Shown in pieces: positions 25,611 to 33,628 of a stretch of DNA of 64,000 bases. A program made the translations under genes and the position numbers. Position 1 is the first letter of the stretch. Each line of letters opens with the position of its first letter. Origin of the DNA: Streptomyces sp. NRRL S-87 (GTDB lineage: Bacteria; Actinomycetota; Actinomycetes; Streptomycetales; Streptomycetaceae). The stretch lies in NCBI RefSeq assembly GCF_000719335.1, contig NZ_JOGB01000010.1:1-64000 (forward strand), read 5' to 3'. The notes under the pieces were generated by a model. It was given only the letters and a program-made list of their open reading frames with translations, made no database searches and had not been told where the DNA came from.

Positions 25611-26078
25611 GGCCGGGCTCCTCCCGCGGGTGGGCGTGGGACTCCGGGCAGAGTCCCGCATTCACCTGCTACAGGTGCCAAGGGAGCCGACGGCGTGACG
25701 TCTGTTGTCGAGCCGTGACCATTCGGGGGGCGGCGCAGAGCTCGGAGACGATCTACGAGGTCCTCACCATCGGCACGGCCATGGCCGGCGGCATCGCCGC
25801 GTGCGTGGACTTGCCGTGCGGCATGCCGTTGCGGATCTGCCGCCCGTAGGCGAGGTACCCGCCTGGCGGGCGGTCAGGGCGCCGGTCTCGGCGCCCTGCT
25901 TGATGAGCTGGTGCAGCGGCTTCTTGCCCGCGCCCGAGATGCGGTCGCGCAGCACGATCTCCACCGCGATCAGGGAGTGCATAACCGCCACGGTGGAGAA
26001 CTCGTAGCCGTAGTACGACTGGCGAAGCAGCTCCCCGGCCGTGCGCAGGACGGTCACCGCGGCCTCGGGGACCCCGTC
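25455..26078 (-). repeat. Duplicated module, copy 2
   Basis: Direct repeat of 820-1550 (same strand), including the paired hairpins (25638-25657 and 25663-25677). It begins within the replication-relaxation N-terminus and ends abruptly near 26078, next to the stop of the basic hypothetical gene of the relaxase operon. Confidence 0.85.
25730..26078 (-). pseudogene. HEPN-domain protein, truncated and frameshifted (copy 2)
   Basis: Lacks the first 40 or so residues of copy 1. It then reads continuously through YEFSTVAVMHSLIAVEIVL, the site where copy 1 is shifted, and on to QGAETGALTARQA. There a single missing base shifts the frame before the R-x4-H motif. The two copies are thus broken at different places and together define the ancestral sequence. 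The truncated 5' end abuts the stop codon of the minus-strand gene at 26080. Confidence 0.65.
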
Positions 26079-26079
26079 G

Positions 26080-26406
26080 TTACCACAGCCAGGCGTTGGA
26101 GTGCCGCATCCGGGACAGGGCGCGGGCGTCGCGGCGGGCGGCGGCGCTGCCGATGCGGTTCTGCCGGGGCCGGGGCCGACGCGACTGGGCGCCGTAGAAC
26201 CGTCGGACACCAGCCGCCTTGAGGCGCTTGCGCTGCTTAGCCATCTCCTCCTTCTTCGCCTTGATGGACTTCGGCTTCCGGGGCCGCTTCCAGATCGGCT
26301 GCCAGTCCGTCGGCGGCGCATACGCCTCGGCGCGCTTCTGCGCGGCCTCCTTCAGCCGGGCGGCGACGGCTTCGATCCTCGGGTCCGCGGGCGGCCTGGT
26401 GGTCAT
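26080..26406 (-). CDS. Small basic protein downstream of relaxase
   Basis: 108 residues. ATG 26406 overlaps the stop of the relaxase frame (26403) as ATGA, so it is the next gene of that operon. The sequence is Lys/Arg-rich and helical (ARLKEAAQKRAEAY, KAKKEEMAKQRKRLKAAGVR), with no recognised domain. It could be a nucleic-acid-binding accessory transfer protein. Its last codons (MRHSNAWLW) sit at the junction with the duplicated HEPN fragment, so the native C-terminus may have been altered. Confidence 0.5.
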   Translation of the reverse strand: MTTRPPADPRIEAVAARLKEAAQKRAEAYAPPTDWQPIWKRPRKPKSIKAKKEEMAKQRKRLKAAGVRRFYGAQSRRPRPRQNRIGSAAARRDARALSRMRHSNAWLW

Positions 26407-27660
26407 GCGACTCCTCCGGTGGGTGGTGTCCGGCCCGGCTCAGGCTGGACAGGCTGGTGGGCGCTCGGCGGCGGAGCCACCGCGGACTTGAGAGAGGGAC
26501 GGCGGGCGGCGGCTCGTTCCCGGACGCCGGCCTGGAGCCGGGCGGCCATCTCGGCCGCGGCGGCCTCCAGCGTCCGGCTGGTCAGCTCCACCGCGGCGAC
26601 GTCCGTCATCAGCTCGAGGTCCCGACCGGTCCTCCGCCCGGGGTGGGGGCTCATGGCGGGCGGCACGGTGACGGTGTGCGGCCGGGGCCGGGAGTTCAGG
26701 CGGTCTGCGCGGCGTAGCACGTGGACGCGTGCGGTCAGCGCCCCGGCGGCGAGACGGGCCCGCTCGTACGGGGTGGCGGAGCGCTGGCGGGTCAGCATGC
26801 GGAGCACGGCCTGGTCCTCGGTGTCGTGCGGGGTACAGGGCGCGCAGGTCGGCGGTGAGCATCCTCCAGCTGGCCGGGCGGGTGTAGCCGTCGATGGCCG
26901 CCCGGACTACCTCCTCGTCCAGGCCGGGCCGGTGAGGTCGGCCGCGCAGGGCGTAGGAGAGGTGGCGGCGGGCTTCGGCGAGGAGGTGGTGGTGCTGGAA
27001 GCCGCCGCGCATCACGTACACCACGGCGGCGACGTTGACCGCCGCCCGCGCGACGTCGACGGCCGGGCGCACCCGGGCCCATATCGCCGCGGCCGCTGCT
27101 CGGGCACGCTGCGCGAGCCCGGCGACGACGTCGGCTCCGTACGCCCGGGTCGCCGAGTCCCGCCAGGCGGCGCGCAGCTGGGACAGGGAGCGCAGTTCCT
27201 TGCGCTTGGGTGTGCGGGTCTGGTCGGCGGCCTGGCAGGCCAGCGCGTAGGCAGCCGCTCTCCCGGCGCATGCCCCTGCCGCTCCTCGTACTCGGCGGTG
27301 AGGACGGGCAGCGCGTCCTCGATCTGCTGGCGGCGGGTCGACTGCCAACCGATGAGGAGGCGCTGGTCGATCCCGGCGATCTCCATGAGCGGGCGGCGGC
27401 CAGGCGTCACCTCGCGCGGCTCCCACGCCCACCCGAGCCGGGCCGAGACCTCCTCCATGAAGAGCAGGGTGTAGAGGGTGTCGGCCGCGACGATGTGGGC
27501 CATCAGCGAGTCCGCCGACAGATTGCCCCACTTCCCGTCGTGCGGCCGCCGGGTGCGGACGGACACGACCGCGTGAGCGTGAAGGAGCGGCCTCGATTCC
27601 GTGGCCCTGGACTCGTAGTGCCGGAAGACCGCGACGATCAGCCCGTCCACCCGGCCGCGG
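26403..27660 (-). pseudogene. MobF/TrwC-type conjugative relaxase, truncated and frameshifted
   Basis: The three-part reading gives HYESRATESRPLLHAHAVVS (the second half of the relaxase active site with its histidine cluster), DGKWGNLSADSL, LYTLLFMEEVSARLGWAWEP and REVTPGRRPLMEIAGID, matching TrwC/MobF relaxases of actinobacterial elements. Frameshifts lie near 27265 and 26825. The 5' part with the catalytic tyrosine and first histidines is missing beyond about 27660, and no helicase follows. The intact protein would nick and lead one strand in conjugation; this copy is dead. The final 130 codons end in the ATGA overlap with the next gene. Confidence 0.75.
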
Positions 27661-27778
27661 TGTGCGCCGGTGCGGGTGGCAGGTCCGCGTGGGACGGTTC
27701 GTCGACCGGGATCGGCGGGGGCGGTCCGGATCCGCCGATGGGCACGTCGATCAGCAGCTGTGTGTACTGGCTGGTTGT

Positions 27779-28384
27779 GTGCTGGGCGTCGTCGAGGAGA
27801 CGGTACGGGCGGCAGCCGCGGCAGCATCCCTTCCACAGCGGAAGTTCCTGCCGGTGGCAGCGTGCCCGGCCGCCATCGCCGCACTCCGCGAACGCGTCGA
27901 GCACACCCCGGCCGCAGCCGGGCCGGTCCTCCGCGCCGACACCGCGGAGGACCCGACGGTGCTGAGCACCGGTCTGCGGCGGGCGCTCGCCGCGCACAGC
28001 CTGGCCGGGCACCGAGTCCACCAGCTCAGCCCCGCTCTGCTGACCGTCACGCTGGACGCGGCTGCCGCCCAGGCCCTCGCGGTGCTCCTCGCCGCCCGCC
28101 GGGGACTCCCCCGCCAGGCCCCCGCCGCCAAGGATGAACTCCACTGGGGCGCGGGGCCGGCCAAGACGGCTGCGGCCTCCCTCGCGGTGGCCCTGCCCGC
28201 CTACGGGCCGGGGACGTACGCCCGGGCCCTCGCCTCCGGGCAGGTCACCGCCGGCCTCTCCCAGGCAGCGGCCGGGCAGGTGACCGCCGCGATGAACCCC
28301 CGCCCGGCGCCTGCCGTCCCGGCATCGCGGGCCCGCCGCCGCGGACTTGCAAACGGCTGGAAGGGCATCGACGCAGGCCGCTGA
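27779..28384 (+). CDS. Hypothetical Ala-rich helical protein
   Basis: The plus frame ending at 28384 has almost exclusively G/C third positions for 180 codons, which marks it as the real coding frame here. The product is helical and Ala/Leu-rich (VLGVVEETVRAAAAAA, PAAIAALRERVEH, LSTGLRRALAAHSLAGHRVH, LDAAAAQALAVLLAARRG). GTG 27779 is a guess, because no strong ribosome site is visible. The frame opens at 27662, exactly where the relaxase remnant ends, so the 5' end may be a junction. Family unknown. Confidence 0.45.
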   Translation: MLGVVEETVRAAAAAASLPQRKFLPVAACPAAIAALRERVEHTPAAAGPVLRADTAEDPTVLSTGLRRALAAHSLAGHRVHQLSPALLTVTLDAAAAQALAVLLAARRGLPRQAPAAKDELHWGAGPAKTAAASLAVALPAYGPGTYARALASGQVTAGLSQAAAGQVTAAMNPRPAPAVPASRARRRGLANGWKGIDAGR

Positions 28385-28397
28385 GTGGTGGGAGAGC

Positions 28398-28973
28398 TCA
28401 GTTGTCGGGGGACAGCCTCCGATTGGTGCCGGACCGGTTGATGTCCAGGTCGAGCAGCGCGGTAAGGGCGGTGCCGCTGTTCCAGAAGCCGAGCAGGTCG
28501 ACGTCGACGAGGACAGGTCGTGGCGGGCGGCGAAAGCGCGGGCCTGCTTGGTGAACTTGCAGGAGGCGACGAAGAGCGGGACGTCCGCTCCGTGTTCGCT
28601 GCGTGCGGTGCCGTTGAACTTCTGCAGGTCCGGGCTTCCGACGGTGCGGTGCTTCGCGTAGCGCTTGCACTGCACCACGAGCTTCCGTCCGTCCGGCAGC
28701 CGGCCCGTCACATCGGCGCCCAGGTCGTTCGCCGCACCCACACGGCGCACCTCGGTACATCCATCCCGGCGACACAGCTCCGCGACATACTCCTCGAACT
28801 GCCGCGGGTCCATCGACCAGACCGCCTCCATCGACCGGACGGCCTGGATCCTCGCCTGCTCTGCCAGCCGCGCCTTCTCCGCTTCCGCTTCGCGGCGCCC
28901 AGACCGAACCAGGACCCCCACCAAGCCCCCCGCAGCCAGGACGGCTAACAAGCACCACCGCGCCTGTCCCCAT
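28398..28973 (-). pseudogene. Mrr-like restriction endonuclease, membrane-anchored, two frameshifts
   Basis: A good start (ATG 28973 after GGGAGGGGAGAGC) and a sensible end (VLVDVDLLGFWNSGTAL to stop 28398) share one frame. The middle, with the catalytic domain, is in another. The middle reads LLAVLAAGGLVGVLV (one membrane segment), a charged helix, then FEEYVAELCRRDGCTEVRRV, GAANDLGADVTGR and KLVVQCKRYAKH. That is the Mrr-type D...QxK active site of the restriction-endonuclease-like fold. Small indels near 28940 and 28515 explain both switches. Intact relatives are thought to cleave modified or foreign DNA. Either a pseudogene or two sequencing indels. Confidence 0.75.
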
Positions 28974-29416
28974 GCTCTCCCCTCCCGTAGTCAGCTGCTT
29001 GCCAGCGGTACAGCTCCCCAGCCGAGGCGCCCTCTATCCCGGGTGCGGAGAAAGCCAGGCGGCGGAGCCCACTGGTCACGGGCCCTGGACCGGCCCGTAC
29101 GCGGCCAGAGCCACCCCGAGGGCGGCTACCGCCGCCTCGGCCGGCCCTACGCCTGCGGTCCGCACCTGCCCCGTCTCCGTGCCGGGTGGACGTGGCAGAT
29201 CTGCGTCGGGCCTCGCAAGGCGTCACGAACCCGGCGATCAGGCAGCTGTGCACAGCACGTACCGGTGATGGCCGAAGAACAGCCCGCGGCGTCCCTGCAG
29301 GCGCCCCTCACTGGCGGCACGCCCTGCCCACTCCACGAGGGGCGGCTCCGACCGCGCGCCTCGCTCGTTGAATCTGAACTGCAATTGCCAAGCCGTCCTC
29401 GTTCTACGATGAGCGG
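28974..29416. other. Intergenic region without a convincing gene
   Basis: 443 bases between the divergent Mrr-like gene and the Nudix gene. Short open frames on both strands have no ribosome site or recognisable domain. One minus-strand frame near 29077-29150 has a hydrophobic run (AEAAVAALGVALAAYG) that may be a remnant. Promoters for both flanking genes should be here. Confidence 0.4.
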
Positions 29417-30160
29417 GTGCCCGAGACGCTGCCCCCCGCGGTTGACCTCTTCGATGTTGAGCGCCTCCAGCTCACTGAAGAGGAGGAGCCACGCCTGTCG
29501 CCTTCGGACGAGGCGGCCAGAGACCGGGTGTGGGAGAAGGCAGTCCAGGCCAACCCGGCCCTCTTTGACGGGCCGGTAGTGGCCTGCGCTGGACTGGAGC
29601 ACACGGATTCACACGTCCTGCGTTTGTCATGGGTGCGGGTCACCTACCGGCACTACGCCCTGCGTCGTGTTCCTGGCGCCACGGCGCTGCCGTCGCTGTT
29701 CGTGAACGTGCTTCAGCCGACCGACGACGGCCGTGTGCTGGTGGCCAGGATGTCGTCCTCCACCGCTGCCCCTGGCCGTTGGCAGTTGCCGGGGGGCTCC
29801 GTGGAACCGCCGCAGGCGGGTGAGGGGCTGGTGGAGTCGGATCTGGCGGGCCAGGCCGCGCGGGAGCTGCTCGAGGAGCTCGGGCTCGATGCCAGCTCGG
29901 AGGTGTTGAGGCTGTGGGCTGTGACCCGGGGGGAGAACGGCAGCGTCGGCCTGACGTACCGTGCGCCGCTTCTGTCGGAACCGGCGGTACGGGCTGCCTT
30001 TGCTGCTGCTGCGGCCGCCGAGCGGGCTCAAGGACGGGAGCCCGAGCTGGACGAGATCGCCCTGGTGAGTTCGCCGCAGGAACTGGAGTACCTGGCTGGT
30101 CCGCACGCGGACTACCTGGGGCCGCTTGTCCGGCGTTTCACCGACCAGCTCGAACGCTGA
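29417..30160 (+). CDS. Nudix hydrolase
   Basis: 247 residues from GTG 29417. The central domain has the Nudix box: LPGGSVEPP followed by an insertion and then ARELLEELGL, giving the catalytic RExxEExG with its metal-binding glutamates. N-terminal to it, RVTYRHYALRRVPGATALPS and VNVLQPTDDGRVLVARM form the usual beta strands. Nudix enzymes hydrolyse nucleoside diphosphates linked to other moieties; the substrate cannot be told from sequence. The insertion within the box is slightly unusual. No signal peptide, so cytosolic. The gene stands alone and ends 12 bases before a converging regulator fragment. Confidence 0.85.
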   Translation: MPETLPPAVDLFDVERLQLTEEEEPRLSPSDEAARDRVWEKAVQANPALFDGPVVACAGLEHTDSHVLRLSWVRVTYRHYALRRVPGATALPSLFVNVLQPTDDGRVLVARMSSSTAAPGRWQLPGGSVEPPQAGEGLVESDLAGQAARELLEELGLDASSEVLRLWAVTRGENGSVGLTYRAPLLSEPAVRAAFAAAAAAERAQGREPELDEIALVSSPQELEYLAGPHADYLGPLVRRFTDQLER

Positions 30161-30171
30161 CGGCACCGAGT

Positions 30172-30355
30172 TCAGGCGCCGGCGAGGAACTCGCGGCCGC
30201 GTTCGTCGAGCTCGGCCACGCACCGCAGACCGCGGGCCCGGAAGCGGGCGAGGTCGCCCCGCATCCGCGAGATGGCCTTGCGGGTCCGTACGGAGCGGAC
30301 GCCATCCATGTGGTCGATGGCTTGGTGCCAGGTGGCGCAGGCCTCGTGAACGGCC
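30172..30355 (-). pseudogene. C-terminal fragment of an actinobacterial TPR-type regulator
   Basis: On the minus strand the 58 codons before the stop at 30172 read HEACATWHQAIDHMDG, TRKAISRMRGDLARFRARG and CVAELDERGREFL. I recognise this ending from Streptomyces XRE/TPR-type regulatory proteins. Upstream the frame becomes the antisense of RHS repeats, so the gene was cut at about 30350 when the second RHS gene was joined here. It is head-to-head with the truncated 5' end of that RHS gene. Confidence 0.55.
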
Positions 30356-32458
30356 TGCCGGAGACGCTCAAGTACACGACCGGCAACACCACCGCAGCCG
30401 CGGCCCTGCCCACGGAGACCGTCACCAACCACTACGGCGCCCAGGACCAGCTGGCCCTGACCGACAGCGACCTCTCCCAGGTCTACCTGCGCGGCGCGTC
30501 GTACACGGAGTTCGGCGAGCTGGCGCAGGCCGAGCTGGGCAACCTGGGCAAGCGCGTCGTTCAGACCCTCACCTATCAGGCCTCCACCCGCCGAGTGGCC
30601 TCCAAGGTCGTCGACCGCGAGGCCACAGGACCGGCCAAGCTCTCCGACATCGCCTACACCTACGACGACGCGGGCAACGTCACCCGCATCAAGGAGCTCC
30701 AGAACGACGCGACGGTCGAGGACGACCAGTGCTTCGACTACGACTGGGCACGCCGGATGACCGACGCCTGGACGACGGCCGGCAGCTGCTCGACCAAGCC
30801 CACCACCGGCGCCGGCACCGACATCCTCGGCACCGTCGACCCGTACTGGACCAGCTGGACCTTCACCGACACCGGCCAGCGCGCCACGGAAACCCAGCAC
30901 AAGGCCGGACCCGTCACCGCTGACACCACCCGCACGTACACCTACCCCACCACGGCAGGTGCGGCGCAGGCCCACGGTGTCCGCAGCGTGACCGCCAGCG
31001 GTGGCACGACCGCCGCGGACACCTACACCTACGACAAGACCGGCAACCTCGAGACCCGGAACCCGGCAGTCGGCGCCACCCAGACACTGACCTGGAACGA
31101 GGAAGGCAAGCTCGCCACCTCGACCATGTCCAGCTCCACCACGTCGTTCCTCTACGACGCGGATGGCACCCGTCTCCTCAAGCGCGAGCCCACGAAGACG
31201 ACCCTGTACCTGCCCGGCGGCCAGGAACTCATCCTGACCAAGGCCACCGACACGCTCGCCGGCAACCGGTACTACAGCGTGCCCGGCGGTACCGCGATCC
31301 GCGCGGCAGACGGCTACGTCAGCTTCCTGATAGCCGACCACCACGGCACCAGCACCCTGTCGGTCACCGCGGCCAACCTCGCCGTCAACCGACGCAAACA
31401 ACTCCCCTATGGTGGCGAACGCGGCGGCACGCCGGTCTACTGGCCTGGAGGGTTTCGTAGGCGGCGACATCGACGCCACCACCGGCCTCACCCACATCGG
31501 CGCCCGCGAGTACAACACCAGCCTCGGTCAGTTCATCAGCGTCGACCCCCTGCTCACCCTGGACCAGCCTCAGTCCCTCAACGGCTACAACTACGCCAAT
31601 AACAACCCAATCACTGACAGCGACCCGACCGGCCTCTGGGTCGACAACTGTGCTCACTTCAGCGACTGCACTGCCAACGGGGGCCATCGCAACGACTGCA
31701 CCGGAGACCTCAACGACGGCAACTGCGCCACCGGCGGAGGCGGAGGCGGAGGCGGAGGCGGAGGCGGAGGCGGAGGCGGAGGCGGAGGCGGAGGCGGAGG
31801 CGGAGGCGGAGGCGGAGGCGGAGGCGCCCGTTCCCCTCGCGGCTCGTTTTAACGAAGGATTCGGCATCATTGCGGACGACGGTCCTGTCAATTCTTGGGA
31901 GACGTCTCGCGGCCTGTTCTTCGGCTGGCTCTGGGGTGGAGCTATCCCCTCGCAGCGAAACAGAAATTCTCCGGCAGCGATGCTTTCACTAAGGTGCTCG
32001 CCGGGGACAAGTCCATCTCGGAAGTCAGGGCAGGGCTTGTGAGGCAGGCCCAACAAAGCGGCATGAATGCCCCGAACGCAAAGAAGACGCTCACTTTCAA
32101 CTACAAGGACCGTGGACCCGAGCCGGGTAGTCCGTGGTGGCGATTTAATACAGCCCGCGGCATTTGGAATGACGTCTCGAGCGTCCTCACCAATGGAGCC
32201 GTCGGTCACTCGAACATGGCCGACGCGTTCCTAGGAACGTATGCCGGGACCGCACGCATCAAGAGCGTGAATCGAAGCAAGGGCGATGTCCGCCTTGAGT
32301 TCACGGTACACAACATAAGTGACTGGAGGTCCGCCACGCACGCCATCCCGCGACCCTGGAATCCGTATTTCGAGAAAACATTCGGCGCAGCCGTGACAGA
32401 GGACTTCTCTTGGCAGGAAAGACTTCCGCTGAGTAGCTGCGGCTGCTGGGTGCAGTAG
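30356..32458 (+). pseudogene. Second RHS polymorphic toxin, 5'-truncated and frameshifted
   Basis: Begins abruptly inside RHS repeats (LPETLKYTTGN). It continues with YTYDDAGN, YTYDKTGNLETRN, LYLPGGQEL and the core signature NTSLGQFISVDPLLTLDQPQ, after a frameshift near 31435. A GGCGGA tract then encodes a polyglycine linker. After two further shifts (around 31830 and 31940) comes a C-terminal domain of about 190 residues (FNEGFGIIADDGPVNSWETS, SDAFTKVLAGDKSISEV, ARIKSVNRSKGDVRLEFTVH, IPRPWNPYFEKTFG). I have seen similar tips in other actinobacteria but know no activity. There is no HINT domain. The lipoprotein 64 bases downstream is the likely partner. Not functional as written. Confidence 0.8.
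31733..31826 (+). repeat. GGCGGA hexanucleotide microsatellite
   Basis: About 15.7 perfect tandem copies of GGCGGA (94 bases). In the RHS core frame it encodes polyglycine between the core and the toxin tip; in the frame that matches the tip it encodes Ala-Glu. Length changes in whole units keep the frame, so the tract would vary linker length rather than switch expression. The exact copy number should be treated with care in any assembly. Confidence 0.95.
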
Positions 32459-32464
32459 ATTCCC

Positions 32465-32500
32465 GTAGAGTGGGGCGGCCGACAGGTCGCCCCACTCTAC
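32465..32500. terminator. 13-base perfect hairpin between RHS2 and lipoprotein
   Basis: GTAGAGTGGGGCG (32465-32477) and CGCCCCACTCTAC (32488-32500) pair perfectly around a 10-base loop. It begins seven bases after the RHS2 stop and ends 22 bases before the lipoprotein start. No U-run. It could be a terminator, an attenuator that lowers downstream expression, or a processing site that separates toxin and partner messages. Confidence 0.65.
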
Positions 32501-32521
32501 CAATCGACCAGGGAGATAATA

Positions 32522-32980
32522 ATGTCAAATTTGCATCGATTCGCCACTGCGGCGCTCATTCCACTACTTGCATCGTGCGCCGGCCATGTAGACCGCCGCG
32601 CCATTGTGCACGATGAGCAGGTTTTCGGCACATGGACCACATCGACGGGAGCGCGCTTCACGCTCAAGGCAGATCGCACATTCACCTCGCAGGGATTGCA
32701 TCTCGACCCGTCATTGGCCGAAGGCTGCCCAAGTGGCGAGGCACGCGGAGACTGGGGCTTCTATGTAGATGCCGGCAAACCCGGCGACCTATCTATCGTG
32801 TCCACAACAGCGCGGTCGGGCGACACGATCGGCGTCACATTCAACGAAATTCCACAAGGCGACTGCATCATCAGCCTGACATTCCTAGAAAATCAGAAAT
32901 TCTGCATTTCTGTCGACCCGGACGAGGTGTGCACCTTTAGCGATAGATTCACGAGAATTTCGCCCGAGGTGAAGGAATAG
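32522..32980 (+). CDS. Lipoprotein, likely partner of RHS2 toxin
   Basis: 152 residues from ATG 32522 behind AGGGAG. A short signal peptide ends in the lipobox LLASCAG, so it is a membrane-anchored extracellular lipoprotein. The mature domain has VFGTWTTSTGARFTLKADRT, a Cys after GLHLDPSLAEG, GDWGFYVDAG and a C-terminal CISV pair, and reads as a small beta-sandwich or lipocalin-like fold. The same pattern recurs in the lipoprotein at 60751-61227. Placement 64 bases downstream of an RHS toxin tip suggests immunity on the outer face of the membrane, but this is inference. Codon GC is lower than in the surroundings, as for many toxin/immunity cassettes. Confidence 0.7.
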   Translation: MSNLHRFATAALIPLLASCAGHVDRRAIVHDEQVFGTWTTSTGARFTLKADRTFTSQGLHLDPSLAEGCPSGEARGDWGFYVDAGKPGDLSIVSTTARSGDTIGVTFNEIPQGDCIISLTFLENQKFCISVDPDEVCTFSDRFTRISPEVKE

Positions 32981-33062
32981 CTAACGAACAACTTTCTCCA
33001 CGCGGCCGAGCACACGGCTGCGCCTGGAGCAACCGCAGGCCGAACCAGGCGTGGGGATCGTA

Positions 33063-33272
33063 ATGACACTCGACGACCTCTACACCGACTTCGTGGCCGA
33101 AGAACTCGACACCGACCCCGCACCCCCACGGCTGCCCATGCTCACCCACCGCGAAGCCCAACTTGCCCTCGCCGTCCTCACCGCCGTAGCCGAGGGCGAG
33201 ACCGGTGAGGAGGTACGCGCCACCGCCCGAGCACTGAGCAGCAGACTCGGCATGCGCCTCCCCACCACCTAG
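33063..33272 (+). CDS. Small hypothetical protein
   Basis: 69 residues from ATG 33063 with GGGG seven bases upstream. Acidic N-terminus (MTLDDLYTDFVAEELDTD) and a helical C-terminus (REAQLALAVLTAVAEGETGE, ATARALSSRLGMRL). Third positions are G/C throughout, supporting coding. Ends just before the IS630 remnant. Family unknown. Confidence 0.5.
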   Translation: MTLDDLYTDFVAEELDTDPAPPRLPMLTHREAQLALAVLTAVAEGETGEEVRATARALSSRLGMRLPTT

Positions 33273-33277
33273 TGCTG

Positions 33278-33440
33278 TGACCGCATAGGTTCACCGGGTT
33301 GCTCGTGGTGCTGGTTGGAAGCGAAGTCGCACCACAGGTCAGGGTCCGGAGGCTGACGGAGCAGGAGGGGCAGAGGCTCCAGCAGATCGTTCGGCGGGGC
33401 AGCACGAGCTCGGTTCGGTTGCGGCGGGCGATCCCTGGCC
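33278..33440 (+). mobile_element. IS630-family transposase remnant (5' end only)
   Basis: The frame reads VRVRRLTEQEGQRLQQIV then RRGSTSSVRLRRA, the N-terminus of Streptomyces IS630-type transposases, preceded by TGCTGTGACCGCATAGG, which resembles the outer end of such elements. The sequence switches to unrelated DNA after LRRAI (about 33435). No HTH or DDE domain remains. Confidence 0.6.
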
Positions 33441-33456
33441 TTCACGATGTCCATGA

Positions 33457-33603
33457 CCGCAGGAGTTCGGCGACTGGCTTCGTCGGTGTAAGGCGGGAAC
33501 GATTGATGCCGAGTTCGGGCAACAGATGTTGATCAAGCAGGTCGAGAACGTTGCCGAGTTCCGAGAACACTCCGTCGGCGTGTCGGGGTGTGGGGGGACC
33601 TGA
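33457..33603 (+). pseudogene. 3' fragment of an unrecognised gene
   Basis: Directly after the IS630 remnant an open frame without its own start reads QEFGDWLRRCKAGTIDAEFG, then QQMLIKQVENVAEFREHSVG, and stops at 33601-33603. The composition is that of a real acidic helical protein. It ends 25 bases before the SUKH gene, so it may be the tail of an upstream toxin-associated gene removed by the IS630-mediated event. Confidence 0.4.
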
Positions 33604-33628
33604 TGAGCGGGACAGATATCGTCCTGAC

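Noticed and set aside
30356..31518. Minus-strand frame through RHS2
   Set aside because: Only its last 58 codons (to 30172) resemble a protein; the remainder is antisense of RHS repeats.
31733..31826. Phase-variable on/off switching by the GGCGGA tract
   Set aside because: Six-base units do not change the reading frame, so slippage by whole units cannot switch expression; only linker length would vary.
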